NCBI GenBank assembly: GCA_963785155.1
Contig: CAWAUB010000010.1
Span: forward strand, 3,617 to 67,616
Direction: 5' to 3'
Length of the DNA stretch: 64,000 nt
DNA from: DASUSH01 sp963785155
GTDB taxonomy: Bacteria; Actinomycetota; Thermoleophilia; Solirubrobacterales; 70-9
Part shown: one piece after another, positions 1 to 9,416 of the stretch
Layout of the letters: every line of letters begins with the position of its first letter
Position numbering within the stretch: position 1 is the stretch's first letter
Translations under genes and position numbers: made by a program
Notes under the pieces: model-generated
Told to the model about the DNA's origin: nothing
What the model saw: only the letters and a program-made list of their open reading frames with translations
Database searches by the model: none

Positions 1-739
1 CCGTCGCCGTGCCGACCACGCCCCCGCGGGAATAGCTGAGGTAGACGGCGAGGCCGGCGATCGGCACGGCCGCAAGGCTGATGGCGCGGGTGAGCGCGAG
101 GCGCGCGTGGGCGCTCCAAGCCAGGCCGATCGCGCAGCACATCGCGCCCCAGGTGCCAACCGCGTTCCAGTAGTCGAGCGGGAAGTCGAGGCGGTCGGTC
201 CGGAACTGGGTGGCGACATCGGTCGCGCCCGGGAACGTTCCCGGGGAAAGGCGGCTCGCGACCGCGATCGCCGCGATGCCCAGCGCGGCCACCGAGAGCC
301 CCGCCGCCGCAGCGCGGAACGTGTCGCGATTCAGCGCGGTCAGCGCGAGGACCGCGATCCCGGCGTAACCGAGAAAGCGGGCGAGCTCCGCCGCCGTGCG
401 CTCGTCGCTCGCGGTCCAGCCGAAGCTGAGCAGCATCCAGAGCACGAGCCCGGCAGCGGCGATCGCCGGCACGAGCAAGATGCGCCCCGGCGAGCTACGA
501 GGCAGGACGCCGAGCGCGAAACCGACCGCGATCACTCCCCAGATCACCACCGAAACCGATTGGCGGACGACGATGTCGTAGCCGCCGCCTTCGAGGGCCA
601 GGACGACGACGAGCGCGAAGGCCGCGGCGAACGCAATCGCGCGCCGAACGAGGAGGCGCGTAGGCGTGTTGCTCCACGGCCACTGGCGCGGAGCCCGGTG
701 AGGACCGCCCTCACCCGCGGATTTGAACTGGCGACTCAC
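1..739 (-). CDS. O-antigen ligase/polymerase-like membrane protein, 3' part cut by window edge
   Basis: The minus-strand frame stays open from the window edge up to a GTG at 739 and encodes a very hydrophobic protein with repeated membrane helices (about six in the visible 246 residues). Near the window edge it reads YLSYSRGGVVG. An SRGG segment after a helix is a recurring feature of the O-antigen ligase/Wzy-like family (Wzy_C), which polymerises or ligates lipid-linked glycans on the outer face of the membrane. The polar stretch of about 30 residues before it would be part of the large external loop. The GTG start gives a short basic N-terminus but has no clear ribosome site, so the exact start is uncertain. 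It lies divergently from the secreted-protein gene at 787. The sugar transferase at 2928 supports a role in polysaccharide assembly. Confidence 0.6.
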   Translation of the reverse strand, partial: MSRQFKSAGEGGPHRAPRQWPWSNTPTRLLVRRAIAFAAAFALVVVLALEGGGYDIVVRQSVSVVIWGVIAVGFALGVLPRSSPGRILLVPAIAAAGLVLWMLLSFGWTASDERTAAELARFLGYAGIAVLALTALNRDTFRAAAAGLSVAALGIAAIAVASRLSPGTFPGATDVATQFRTDRLDFPLDYWNAVGTWGAMCCAIGLAWSAHARLALTRAISLAAVPIAGLAVYLSYSRGGVVGTAT

Positions 740-786
740 CGAAGCGGGCTGGGTACTATGACGGCCTCGGTACGTAGGGGTTGCAG

Positions 787-1268
787 GTGAAATTCTCGAA
801 CATCGTCGCATCGATTGCCGTGTTCGCGCTCGCCTCGCTTGCGGGTGGCGGCGTGGCCGCGGCGCAAGCGCCGCCGGCCGCGGTTGACCAGTACAGGCCT
901 GCCCCGCCCGGGAACCCACCTGAGAACGGTCGGCCGGGGGGCCCGAACGGCTCCGACCCAGCCGGCCCCGGCGCTGCCGTCACGGGAGCCCCAGCCGTCG
1001 GCCCGGGCGAGCCCCCGTCCCGATCGACGAGAGCACGGCCGGTGATGGCAAGGCCGACCGCGGTGGCGGCGGAGGGAGCAAGGACACCCAGGCGCGGAGC
1101 AGCGATGACGATTTCCAGGGGGCGGACGGCCCGGGTATCGCCGGCTACCCGCTCACCTCGTCGTTGCTGGTCCTGATCATCGCGATCGTGATCGGCCTCT
1201 GCGCCGCGCTCGGCGTTGCGGCATGGCGCCGGTACCGCGGCGGCGCCGCGCTTGCCGGGTCGAGCTAG
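787..1268 (+). CDS. Small secreted or anchored protein with C-terminal membrane helix (one apparent frameshift)
   Basis: A GTG at 787 is preceded by AGGGG six bases upstream and begins a signal peptide (MKFSNIVASIAVFALASL, then AAAQA). A Pro/Gly/Asn-rich region follows. The frame breaks in the run of five C at 1012-1016. One extra C would continue the protein as a Gly/Ser/Asp-rich linker, then a strongly hydrophobic helix (LLVLIIAIVIGLCAALGV) and a short basic tail ending at 1268. This is the layout of a protein fixed in the membrane by its C-terminus with its bulk outside. No known domain was recognised. Its stop lies 7 bases before the ATG of the glycosidase at 1276, so the two are probably one operon. 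The break is most likely a homopolymer error. Confidence 0.55.
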
Positions 1269-1275
1269 TGGCCTG

Positions 1276-2699
1276 ATGCGCCGGCCGCACGTTCGAGCTC
1301 CGCTCGGGCTGGTCGCGGCGCTCGCCGCGCTCGTGCTCGGCGCCTGGCCGCAGCCCGCCTGGAGCCGTGGGATCACGCTCGGCTTCGGCGATCCGGCCTT
1401 CAACGAATCGGCGCGCGACACGGCGCTCGACCAGAGCGTGGCCGCCGGGGCCCAGATGGTCCGGCTCGGCGTCAATCTGGGCCGCGGTCGCGCCGCAGCG
1501 GCCTGCCAATCCCTCGAACCCTGCCGACCCCGCCTACCGGTTCGCGAACGTCGATGCCGCCGTGCGGTCCGCGAGCGCGCGCGGGCTCGCAGGTGCTGCT
1601 CGAGCTGGGGCGGGCACCCGGCTGGGCCGAAGGCCCGAATCGGCCCGGCCGATGCGCCGCCCGGCGAACATGGCGCCCGGACGCCGGCGCCTACGGGCAG
1701 TTCGCCCGTGCGGTGGCGGTGCGATACAGCGGCGGGTTCTCAGCCGGGATCGGTCAGCCGGCCCTGCCGCAGGTGAGCCGCTACCAGGCATGGAACGAGC
1801 CGAACCTGACCACCTACCTGACCCCGCAGGGAAGCGACGGGGATCCCGAGTCGGCGCGCACCTACCGGGGTCTCCTCAGCGCCTTCTACGCCGGGGTGAA
1901 GAGCGTCGATCCGGGCAACCTCGTCGTGAGCGCCGGCACCGCCCCATACGGCGGCGCGACCCAGTCCGGCAGCCCGCGGACGCACCCGGTCTCGTTCCTG
2001 CGCGAGCTCCTCTGCCTCAACGGCGGAAGCCTCGCGGCCGCGGGTTGCGACGAGCCGGTGCCGCTCGACGTCCTCGCCCACCACCCGATCAACGCCGGGA
2101 GCCCGTTCGAGCGCGCGGAGCATCCGGCGGATGCGACCACGCCGGACATCGGCCGCATCCGGAACGTGCTGCGGGAGGCGGAACGAAAGCGCCTGGTCGT
2201 GCCGAGCGGATCGCACCCGATCTGGGTAACCGAGTTCTGGTGGGAAACCGATCCCCCCGACCGCACCTACGGGATTCCCGAGCGGACCCAGGCCCGCTAT
2301 ACGGCGGAGGCGCTGTACCTCTTCTGGAAGCAGCGCGTTCCGCTCGTGCTCGGACTGCAGCTCGCCGACTCGCCGATCGACCCCGCCGCGCCCGGCGACA
2401 GCTTTCAGACAGGTGTGTTCTTCAGCGACGGCACGGCGAAGGACTCGCTGAGCGCTTTCCGCTTCCCGCTCGTCGGGGTGCTCGGGCGCCGGGCGACCCA
2501 GGTCTGGGGGCGAGCGCCAGCGGACGGGCGCCTGCGGATCCAGCAGCGCCTGCGGGGCCGCTGGCGGACGGCCGATCGCGTCACCGTCGATGCGGGTTCG
2601 GTCTTCAAAAGCCGGCTGCGCGGCCACAGGAAGGCGAAGCTGCGTGCCCGGGTCGGCGGCGAGACCAGCCACGCCTATCGGCCGCGGCCGAAGAACTGA
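1276..2699 (+). CDS. Secreted glycoside hydrolase, clan GH-A type (two apparent frameshifts near the N-terminus)
   Basis: The ATG at 1276 starts a signal peptide (hydrophobic core LGLVAALAALVLGAW). The mature protein resembles cellulase/GH39-like TIM-barrel enzymes. A strand with VRLGVN is followed by YRFANVDAAVRSA. Then comes QVLLELGRAPGWAEG, the acid/base motif YQAWNEPN, and the nucleophile region WVTEFWWET. The three stretches lie in three frames. Breaks near 1478 (an extra C after VN) and near 1590 (an extra G before QVLLEL) would restore one protein of about 473 residues. From 1596 to 2699 the frame is clean. The C-terminus is basic and of unknown role. The substrate is probably a polysaccharide made or remodelled by the neighbouring envelope genes, which is inference. 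It has a relative at 5781-6928. Confidence 0.6.
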
Positions 2700-2927
2700 C
2701 GCATTCGTGCATTCGTCTCCGCTTGCAATTCGCTAACAGGTTCGTTACCCTTCGGCGGCGCCGAGGGGGTGCACCGCCTGGGGAGGCGGAGAAATAAGCG
2801 GCCGGGGTGGCCGCGACGACGTTGCCGTGGGGGTAGAGACATCACTTTTCATCGAATTTCCGACGAGCGCGTGACGTTCGCCGCCCGTTTCCGTTCGTAG
2901 TGTCGAATGGGTAACGGGGAACTGACA
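2700..2927. promoter_or_regulatory. Intergenic leader before the sugar transferase, with two GC hairpins
   Basis: This gap of 228 bases holds no gene. It contains two short inverted repeats close together: CCGCC-TGGGGA-GGCGG and, after an A-rich spacer (AGAAATAA), GCGGCC-GGGGT-GGCCGC. The less GC-rich stretch GCTAACAGGTTCGTTAC upstream of them may carry the promoter. I did not recognise a known riboswitch class. A leader role for the exopolysaccharide gene is inference. Confidence 0.3.
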
Positions 2928-4433
2928 ATGAGCTCGTCGATGGCGACCCCTGGGGGCGGCCTCGACATCCTGGATGCGCTCGACGGCCCGCAGTCCGAGG
3001 TCGACGACAGCCAGCTCACCTCAGACGTCGCCGAGGCCCGCCCGTGGGAGTTCACGGTCCGATCCCCCGCCCGCAACGCGACTCGCCGGCGTGACGCGAT
3101 CTACAAGCGCCTGCTCGCCGTTGCCGACGTCCTCGGGCTAGGAGCTGCGATCGCGATCGCGATGGTCCTGGTCGACGGCGTCGCGCTCAGCCCCTACGTT
3201 CTGCTCGCCGCGCCCGCGATCATCGTTTCCGCGAAGGTCCTCGGCCTCTACGACCGCGACCAGCACATCGTCCACAAGACCACGCTGGACGAGCTACCAA
3301 AGCTGTTCCAGTTGACGATCCTGATCGCATTCTGCGCCTCCCTTCTCCAGGGGCCGCTCGTCGACGGAATGCTCAGCGCCGCCGGCCTCCTGGCCTTCGC
3401 CGCAACGTTCTTCATCGGTGTCGCTACCGTCCGCGCCGGCGCGCGCCAGGTCGCCAAGCAGCTCGCGCCCCCCGAACGCTGCGTCGTCATCGGCGATCAG
3501 GACCATGCGGACGAGCTCGCCACGAAGGTCGAGGCGAGCGGCGGCACCACGGTCGAATTCGTCGGTCGTTTCGATGCGGCGAATGGCGAAGCCGGCTCTC
3601 CCGAGCGCCTCGACGGAATCGCCGATTTCCTCGTCGACAACGACATCCACCGCGTCGTCCTCGCTCCCGGAATGGAGCACCGCGGCGACATGCTTGCGCT
3701 CGTCGGGGAGATCAAGAGCCTCGGCGTGAAGATCAGCCTCCTGCCCTCCGTCTCACAGGCGGGCGGCACGTCCTTCGAGCTCGACCGGATCAACGGGATC
3801 ACCCTCCTGGGGATGCGCGGCTTCGAGTTCAGCCGGTCCTCGCTGATCCTCAAGCGCGCGATGGACGTCGCGATCTCCGGCGCAGCACTCCTCTTCCTCA
3901 GCCCGATGTTCCTGGCGATCGCCCTCGCGATCAAGCTCAATTCGCGCGGATCGGTCTTCTACCGCCAGACGCGCGTCGGTCGCCATGGGAAGCCGTTCGA
4001 GATGCTCAAGTTCCGGACGATGCACAAGAACGCGCACTCGCTGCGCGCCGAGCTCGACCACCTGAACGAGGCGAGCGGCGGACTCTTCAAGATCGCTGAC
4101 GACCCGCGCGTGACCCGGGTCGGCAAGCCCCTCCGTTCACTCTCACTGGACGAGCTGCCGCAGCTCTGGAACGTGCTCCGAGGCGAGATGAGCCTCGTCG
4201 GCCCGCGTCCGCTGGTCAGGGAAGAGGACCGCCTGATCCAGGGCTGGCATCGTCAGCGGCTCACGCTCACGCCCGGGATGACCGGTCACTGGCAGGTCAT
4301 GGGCTCCGCCCGCCTGCCGCTCGACGAGATGGTCAAGCTCGACTACTCCTACGTGCAGAACTGGTCGGCGTGGAGCGACCTTCAGCTCCTGTTGCGGACG
4401 ATCCCGTTCGTCGCCGCCCGCCGCGGCCTCTGA
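2928..4433 (+). CDS. Exopolysaccharide polyprenyl-phosphate sugar-1-phosphate transferase
   Basis: This enzyme would start surface polysaccharide synthesis by moving a sugar-1-phosphate from a nucleotide sugar onto undecaprenyl phosphate at the inner face of the membrane. After a soluble N-terminus of about 60 residues come four membrane helices, then a cytoplasmic CoA-binding-like domain (roughly residues 180-300), a further helix (SGAALLFLSPMFLAIALAI) and the bacterial sugar transferase domain. The signatures seen are MLKFRTM, SLDELPQLWNVL, GEMSLVGPRPL and TPGMTGHWQV. The length of about 501 residues fits the WcaJ/CpsE family. I prefer the ATG at 2928 over the one at 2907 because GGGGA lies seven bases before it. 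The TetR gene follows after 19 bases. Confidence 0.88.
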   Translation: MSSSMATPGGGLDILDALDGPQSEVDDSQLTSDVAEARPWEFTVRSPARNATRRRDAIYKRLLAVADVLGLGAAIAIAMVLVDGVALSPYVLLAAPAIIVSAKVLGLYDRDQHIVHKTTLDELPKLFQLTILIAFCASLLQGPLVDGMLSAAGLLAFAATFFIGVATVRAGARQVAKQLAPPERCVVIGDQDHADELATKVEASGGTTVEFVGRFDAANGEAGSPERLDGIADFLVDNDIHRVVLAPGMEHRGDMLALVGEIKSLGVKISLLPSVSQAGGTSFELDRINGITLLGMRGFEFSRSSLILKRAMDVAISGAALLFLSPMFLAIALAIKLNSRGSVFYRQTRVGRHGKPFEMLKFRTMHKNAHSLRAELDHLNEASGGLFKIADDPRVTRVGKPLRSLSLDELPQLWNVLRGEMSLVGPRPLVREEDRLIQGWHRQRLTLTPGMTGHWQVMGSARLPLDEMVKLDYSYVQNWSAWSDLQLLLRTIPFVAARRGL

Positions 4434-4452
4434 TTCCGGCGACACACTTGGC

Positions 4453-5073
4453 ATGAACGCGACGACGTTGACAGCACCGACCAAGAGCCTCAGCGGCGAG
4501 AAGGCGCGCCGGATCGTCGAAGCGATGCGTGAGAGCGTCGCCGAGGTCGGCATCGCCGGCTCGACCTTCGATCGTGTCTCGCGCAAGGCCGAGGTGAGCC
4601 GCGGGCTGCTCCACTACTACTTCGGGACGAAGGAGCGGCTGCTGGTCGACGTGATCCGCCGCGACACCGAGATCCGGGTCGCGACGCTCGGCGCGGCGCT
4701 GCGCGAGGCAGAAACCGTCGACGAGGTGATCTTCGCCTTCTTCCGCGCCTTCGAGCGGACCATGCAGACCGAGACCGGCTACGTCTACATGGTCTCCGAG
4801 CTCTTCGTCGCCGGACGCGACAACGAGGAGATCCTGCGCGAGCTCGGCAACCTCTACGGCACCGCCCGCACGGCATTCTCGGAGATCCTCCGCGAGAAGG
4901 AAGCTGACGGCGTTCTCAGGCTTCGCTTCCCAGCAGAGGACGTCCTCACCTACCTGTTCTCGGCGGGCGACGGAGCGGCCGTCCAGCGGCTCTCTCAGCC
5001 TGAGATCGACTTTTCCGGAGCCGACGGGCTCGCCTACGAGACGGCCCGCTTCCTACTTTGGGCGGACAAATGA
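4453..5073 (+). CDS. TetR/AcrR family transcriptional regulator
   Basis: A 206-residue protein with the classical TetR layout. A helix-turn-helix in the first 60 residues (AMRESVAEVGIAGSTFDRVSRKAEVSRGLLHYYFGTKERLL) is followed by an all-helical ligand domain. The motif GLLHYYFGTKE is the diagnostic recognition-helix end. It begins 19 bases after the sugar transferase and may be cotranscribed with it, or it may control the neighbouring envelope genes. The ligand cannot be read from the sequence. A downstream copper, drug or lipid pump, the usual TetR target, is not present nearby. Confidence 0.88.
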   Translation: MNATTLTAPTKSLSGEKARRIVEAMRESVAEVGIAGSTFDRVSRKAEVSRGLLHYYFGTKERLLVDVIRRDTEIRVATLGAALREAETVDEVIFAFFRAFERTMQTETGYVYMVSELFVAGRDNEEILRELGNLYGTARTAFSEILREKEADGVLRLRFPAEDVLTYLFSAGDGAAVQRLSQPEIDFSGADGLAYETARFLLWADK

Positions 5074-5142
5074 CCTGCGCAGGCCGCCCCGACATCCCGT
5101 ATCTTTTCGTTGCTGCACCGTCCAACCGAGGGGAAAGGTGTG

Positions 5143-5784
5143 ATGGGGGATAGGACCAAAAGTTCGGGGACGCGCGCGAAAGTGCTCGTTCTGTTCTCGA
5201 TCTGCGCGCTCGCAGGCGGTGCGCTCGCAGCCGCACTCACGACCGCGCAGGGACCCGGCGACTACGAGCCGTCGACGGTGACGACGACCGTGACGGCGAC
5301 GACTTCCACGACCACGCTCCCCTCCGGCGAGACCGTCGAGATCGTGATCAAGCTGAACCTGACGGGAACCGCCGGAACTCAGAAGGTCGGCGCGAACATC
5401 GTCGTCATCGTCAAGGCGACCGCCCAGGAGCGACGCCGTCAGGTAACGCAACCGATCCTCGTCTCGGGACACGGGAAGGTCGCGCTCAAGGTGGAGCCAG
5501 GTGGGCGAGGCAAGCGGTGCCTGGGCCGGCCAAAGGGCAAGGAAAAGAAGTGGAAGCTCGGCACCGACTTCAAGACGATCAGCAACGGCGGCAAGACGAA
5601 GCTGAAGTTGAAGGTCCCCAAGAGTGCCCGCAAGACGATGAACAAGCAGATCATCTGCAAGGACTCGAAGGCCAAGGCGAAGGTCCGCATCGACGCAAGC
5701 GATGCCTTCGGTGCGGAGGGCACCAAGGACCGCACGGTGAAGCTCCGCCCGAACGACAAGTCCGCAAGCGCTCCGGCCGGCTAG
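5143..5784 (+). CDS. Secreted or membrane-anchored protein of unknown function with a Thr-rich linker
   Basis: The ATG at 5143 is preceded by GAGGGGAAAGG and is preferred over an upstream in-frame TTG at 5110. The N-terminus is basic and is followed by a helix (VLVLFSICALAGGALAAAL), so the protein is exported or held by its N-terminus. A Thr/Val-rich spacer (residues about 45-62) leads to a Lys-rich beta domain with two Cys (RCLGRP and QIICKD) that may form a disulfide outside the cell. Similar beta-rich Lys-rich tails occur in the PQQ-type dehydrogenase at 41.4-42.9 kb, which suggests a shared extracellular fold. No enzyme motif is visible. Its TAG stop interlocks with the stop of the convergent glycosidase at CTAG, 5781-5784. 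Confidence 0.6.
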   Translation: MGDRTKSSGTRAKVLVLFSICALAGGALAAALTTAQGPGDYEPSTVTTTVTATTSTTTLPSGETVEIVIKLNLTGTAGTQKVGANIVVIVKATAQERRRQVTQPILVSGHGKVALKVEPGGRGKRCLGRPKGKEKKWKLGTDFKTISNGGKTKLKLKVPKSARKTMNKQIICKDSKAKAKVRIDASDAFGAEGTKDRTVKLRPNDKSASAPAG

Positions 5785-6928
5785 CGAGAGCCGGTCGCCG
5801 CGAGGCGGAAGGCGTCGAGCGCCGGCTTCGCCTCCCGGGCGACGGTCACGAGCCCCACGTGGGCGCAGAAGGCGCAGGCGCCGCGCTCCTCGGTGTCCTG
5901 CCACGCGAACCAGGTGACCCCGGCGATGTTCCAGGGACTCCGCTTGCGCTCGAACTTGCGCGTAGGTCTTGCTCAGCAGGTCGGCCTGCACCTCAGGGGT
6001 CTTCGAGAGCTGCGGGTGGGGGCCGCCCGAGGCCCAGCCGATCTCGGTGAGCCAGAGCGGCCGGTCGCCGAAGCCGGCGCGCTTGAAGACCTTGCGCGCG
6101 TTACGGACCTGGGTCAGCGATCGCTTCAGGGTCGGGCCGTAGGGGTGAAGTGCAAGCGAGTCGAAGGAGTCGCTGAGGTCGCGGCTGCGAAACAGGGCGT
6201 TCAGGTAGGGCTTGGCGTCGATTCCCCCGTTCTCCTCGTTCGGCGTGCCGAAGACGCCTGCCAGGATGATCTCGGCCGCGGGATCCACAGCGCGGATGCC
6301 CGCGGCGCTCAGCTCGACGAGGTCGCCGTACTCGGCCGCATCCGGGCGCGGGTGCCAGAAGGTCCCGTCCGAGGGCTCGTTCCAGATCTGCCAGCGCCGG
6401 ATGGGCAGCGGCGCGGCGCCCGGATGCTGCGCCGCGTATTCCTCGCTCCAGAAGGTCCCGTTCGGGCCGTAGCGGCCGACGAGCGAGCGGAGCCACGAGG
6501 TCCAGGCGGCGCGGTCGGCGTCGGAGCGGATCGGCGGCGCGTTCTCGTGCTCGGAGACCCAGGAGGGGACATTCAGCAGGTAGGGCAGCACCTCGACGCC
6601 GGCAGCCGCGGCGCCGCCGATGATCCGGTCGTAGTAGCCCCATTCGCATGAGCCGAGCACCGGGGTGTCGGTCGGCAGGGGCAAGGTCGGCTCGCAGTTG
6701 CCCTCGTTCGGCTGCACCCGCATCCAGGAGACCTGGAGCCGCATGATCCCGACGCCGTTCTCGCCCATCCGCGGCGAAATCGTCGTCGGTGAGGCCGGAC
6801 TGGGAAACGACCCCGTAGAACTCGGGCGGCGCACCGGCTCCCTGGGCCGCGGCGGGAGCCGCGAGCGCGAGAGAAACGGCGATCAGCGGCCAGACCGGCC
6901 GCGGAGCCCCCCGGCTACCCCTTCGCAT
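5781..6928 (-). CDS. Secreted glycoside hydrolase, GH39/cellulase-like (two apparent frameshifts)
   Basis: The ATG at 6928 overlaps the end of the helicase gene by 14 bases. A signal peptide (PLIAVSLALAAPAAAQG) leads to PEFYGVVSQSGL. A break near 6778 is followed by GENGVGIMRLQVSWMRVQP, PYLLNVPSWVSE, the acid/base motif RWQIWNEPS, SLALHPYGPT and the nucleophile region LWLTEIGWASGG. A second break near 5945 leads to PWNIAGVTWFAWQD and a C-terminus ending in ATGSR at 5781. All segments together form one clan GH-A beta/alpha barrel of about 380 residues. It has the same general fold as the protein at 1276. Translation may be coupled to the upstream DEAD-box gene. The target is presumably an extracellular polysaccharide. 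Confidence 0.65.
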
Positions 6929-8393
6929 ACTCCAGCCGTATCTGCTTGCCCTTGAGCTTCGTCCCGTCGAGCATCTCGAGCGCCTTGTCCGCCTGGTCCG
7001 CGTCGAGCTCGATGAACGAGAACCGCTCGAGGACACGGATCGGGCCGATCGAATCCTCGGGAACCACCGCGCCCTCGACCAGGGCCCAGCGAATGTCCTC
7101 CTCGGAGATGCCGCTGCGCTCGCCACGGTTCACGAAAACCTTCGCGACCCCGTTCGTTGCGGCCGCCTCCTCCGTCTCCTCCGTCTCGGCCGGTTCGGCC
7201 TTCTCCGCCTTCTTCGCCTTCTCCGCCTTTTCCTTGGTGTGATCCCGGCGCTTCGGATCGGGCGCGTGCTGCAGGCGCTCCTCGGGCGGCTCCCACTCGT
7301 CGATCCGCGTCTTCGCGTGGTTCTCGATCACGCCGATCTCCTCGCGCTGGGCGGGTGTGACGAACGTGATCGCGCGGCCGGTGCGGCCGACGCGGCCGGT
7401 GCGGCCGATCCGGTGCACGTAGATCTCGGGGTTGTTCGGGAGGTCGTAGTTGATGACGTGGGTGACGTGGTCGATGTCGAGGCCGCGGGCCGCGACGTCG
7501 GTGGCGACGAGGAGCGGGATCCGGCGGCCCTTGAAGGCGAGCATGACGCCGTCGCGCTGGCCCTGGCTCAGGTCGCCGTGCAGCGCCTTGACCCGCATGC
7601 CGCGGTCGCGCAGCGTGCGGTCGAGTCGCGCGGTCCCGATCTTCGTGCGACAGAAGATGATCGCCTGCTCGGGCTCCTCGGCCTTCAGCACCTCGGCCAG
7701 CTTGTCCGTCTTCTCCTTGGCGGGAACCTCGATAAAGGCCTGCGCGATCGCGTCGACCGTGAGGGTCTTCGGCGCGATCCGGATCGTGATCGGGTCGTAC
7801 ATGTAGCCCTCGGCGAGCTTCGTGATCGGCGGCGGCATCGTCGCCGAGAAAAGCGCGGTCTGCCGCCCTGACGGAGCCTGGCGCAGAATCTGCTCGACGT
7901 CCTCGATGAAGCCGAGGTCGAGCATCTCATCGGCCTCGTCGAGGACGATGTAGCGCGCCGAGCTGAGCTGGAGGGCCCCACGGCCCATCAGGTCCATCAT
8001 CCGGCCGACGGTGGCGACGACGACCTGAGCGCCGGCGCGCAGCTGCGAGGTCTGGGAGGAGATCGGGGCGCCGCCGAAGACGGCGACGATGTCGACGCCG
8101 TCGAGGTGCTCGGCGTAGGCGCGCAGCGCCTGGGTCACCTGGATGCAGAGCTCGCGGGTCGGGGTCAGGACGATCGCCTGCGTGTCCTTGTCCTCCGGGT
8201 CGATGTATTGGAGGAGCGGCAGGCCGAAGGCGGCGGTCTTGCCCGTACCGGTCTGCGCCTGGCCGATCACGTCGTGGCCGGCGAGCAGCTCGGGGATCGC
8301 CTGCTCCTGGATCGGAGTCGGATCCTCGTAGCCGAGCTCGTCGAGCGTCTGCTGGATCTCCTGCTTCAGGCCGAGGTCTTTGAAGGCGGGCAT
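6915..8393 (-). CDS. deaD: DEAD-box ATP-dependent RNA helicase (DeaD/CsdA type)
   Basis: This enzyme unwinds RNA using ATP, typically in ribosome assembly and mRNA turnover, especially in the cold. All core motifs are visible in order: the Q motif region (FKDLGL...TPIQEQAIP), AQTGTGKT, PTRELCIQV, VLDEADEMLDLGF, SATMP, IIFCRTK, ATDVAARGLDID and HRIGRTGR. A charged Lys/Glu/Ala linker (about residues 385-415) follows, and then a DbpA-like RNA-binding domain (KVFVNRGERSGISEEDI...). The ATG at 8393 gives the usual family N-terminus MPAFKDLGL. The length of 492 residues fits a compact DeaD. The downstream glycosidase overlaps its last codons. Confidence 0.93.
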   Translation of the reverse strand: MPAFKDLGLKQEIQQTLDELGYEDPTPIQEQAIPELLAGHDVIGQAQTGTGKTAAFGLPLLQYIDPEDKDTQAIVLTPTRELCIQVTQALRAYAEHLDGVDIVAVFGGAPISSQTSQLRAGAQVVVATVGRMMDLMGRGALQLSSARYIVLDEADEMLDLGFIEDVEQILRQAPSGRQTALFSATMPPPITKLAEGYMYDPITIRIAPKTLTVDAIAQAFIEVPAKEKTDKLAEVLKAEEPEQAIIFCRTKIGTARLDRTLRDRGMRVKALHGDLSQGQRDGVMLAFKGRRIPLLVATDVAARGLDIDHVTHVINYDLPNNPEIYVHRIGRTGRVGRTGRAITFVTPAQREEIGVIENHAKTRIDEWEPPEERLQHAPDPKRRDHTKEKAEKAKKAEKAEPAETEETEEAAATNGVAKVFVNRGERSGISEEDIRWALVEGAVVPEDSIGPIRVLERFSFIELDADQADKALEMLDGTKLKGKQIRLEYAKG

Positions 8394-8439
8394 GCGGCGT
8401 CTCAGGGTAGGGGTACGGCTCGGGGTCCCACGCCGGTGC

Positions 8440-9391
8440 TCAGCGCGAGGGATCGAGCAGCAGCTTGCCCTGGGTCGTCCGCGCCTGCAGGTCCTCATGT
8501 GCGCGGGCAACGTCGGAGAGCGGGTAGGTGCCTCCGATCACGACCTCGAGCTCGCCGTCGGCGAGGGCGGCGAGCAGCTCCCCGATCCCCTCGCGAAGCG
8601 CATCGGGCCGCGTGAACAGGTGCATCAGCCAGAACCCGACGACGGCGCGGCTCGTCGACATCAGCTTGCGGGTGTTCACCGTGTTCGAGTCGCCGGAGGC
8701 GATGCCGAACGTGACCAGGCGGCCGAACGGCGCCAGCGACGAGAGGCAGGCGTCGAAGATCTCCCCGCCCGCCATCTCGAGCACGACGTCGACCCGCTCG
8801 CCGCCGTTGGCCTCGATGATCGCGTCCTTCAGGTCGTCGGAGCGGTTGTCGACGGCCGCATCGGCGCCCAGCCGCATGGCCAGCTCGCGCTTCTCCTCGG
8901 ATGAGGCCAGCGCGATCACGCGGCCGGCGCCGAATCGCTTCGCCAGCTGGACGGCGAGCGTGCCGGTGCCGCCGCCGGCCGCGCCGACGACGACCGATTC
9001 GCCGGGATCCAGCCGGCCGCTCACCCTCAGCATCGTTCGCGCGGTGAGTCCCTGCAGCAGGATCGCCGCGGCCTGGTCGTCGGTGACGCTGTCGGGCACC
9101 GGGACCAGCGCGGCCTCGGGGACGACCACCTTCTCCGCGTAGCCGCCGCCCGTCAGGAGAGCGGCGACGCGGCGGCCGTCGGCGGTCGTTGCCGCTGACC
9201 TCGCCGCCGGGGATGAACGGCAGCTCGGCCTTCGCGAGGTACTCGTCACGGCGCTGGTGGGTGTCGGCGAAATTGATCCCCGCGCGGGCGACCTCGACCA
9301 GGACCTGGCCGTCGCCGGCCACGGGATCGGGCAGGTCGACCTGCTCGAGCACCTCGGGGCCGCCGAACTCGGATACCTGGATCGCGCGCAT
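8440..9391 (-). CDS. NADPH:quinone oxidoreductase-like, zinc-free MDR (one apparent frameshift)
   Basis: A medium-chain dehydrogenase/reductase of the quinone oxidoreductase group, which reduces quinones or enones with NADPH. The N-terminus MRAIQVSEFGGPEVLEQVDLP and GINFADTHQRR are typical of the family. The nucleotide-binding motif is GAAGGGTGTLAVQLAK, and the end is ARTTQGKLLLDPSR. The N-terminal 65 residues and the rest are in different frames. The break lies near 9188, between GGEVSG and ADGRRVAALL, so one base change would give one protein of about 317 residues. No zinc-ligand pattern was seen. It lies downstream of the hypothetical protein at 9417 and upstream of the helicase on the same strand. 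Confidence 0.75.
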
Positions 9392-9416
9392 GCGCGAGGA
9401 GTCTTGCGGAACCGCG

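Noticed and set aside
107..790. Plus-strand frame of 227 codons at the left edge
   Set aside because: It encodes an Arg/Glu-rich protein without domains and lies opposite a clear multi-helix membrane protein on the minus strand.
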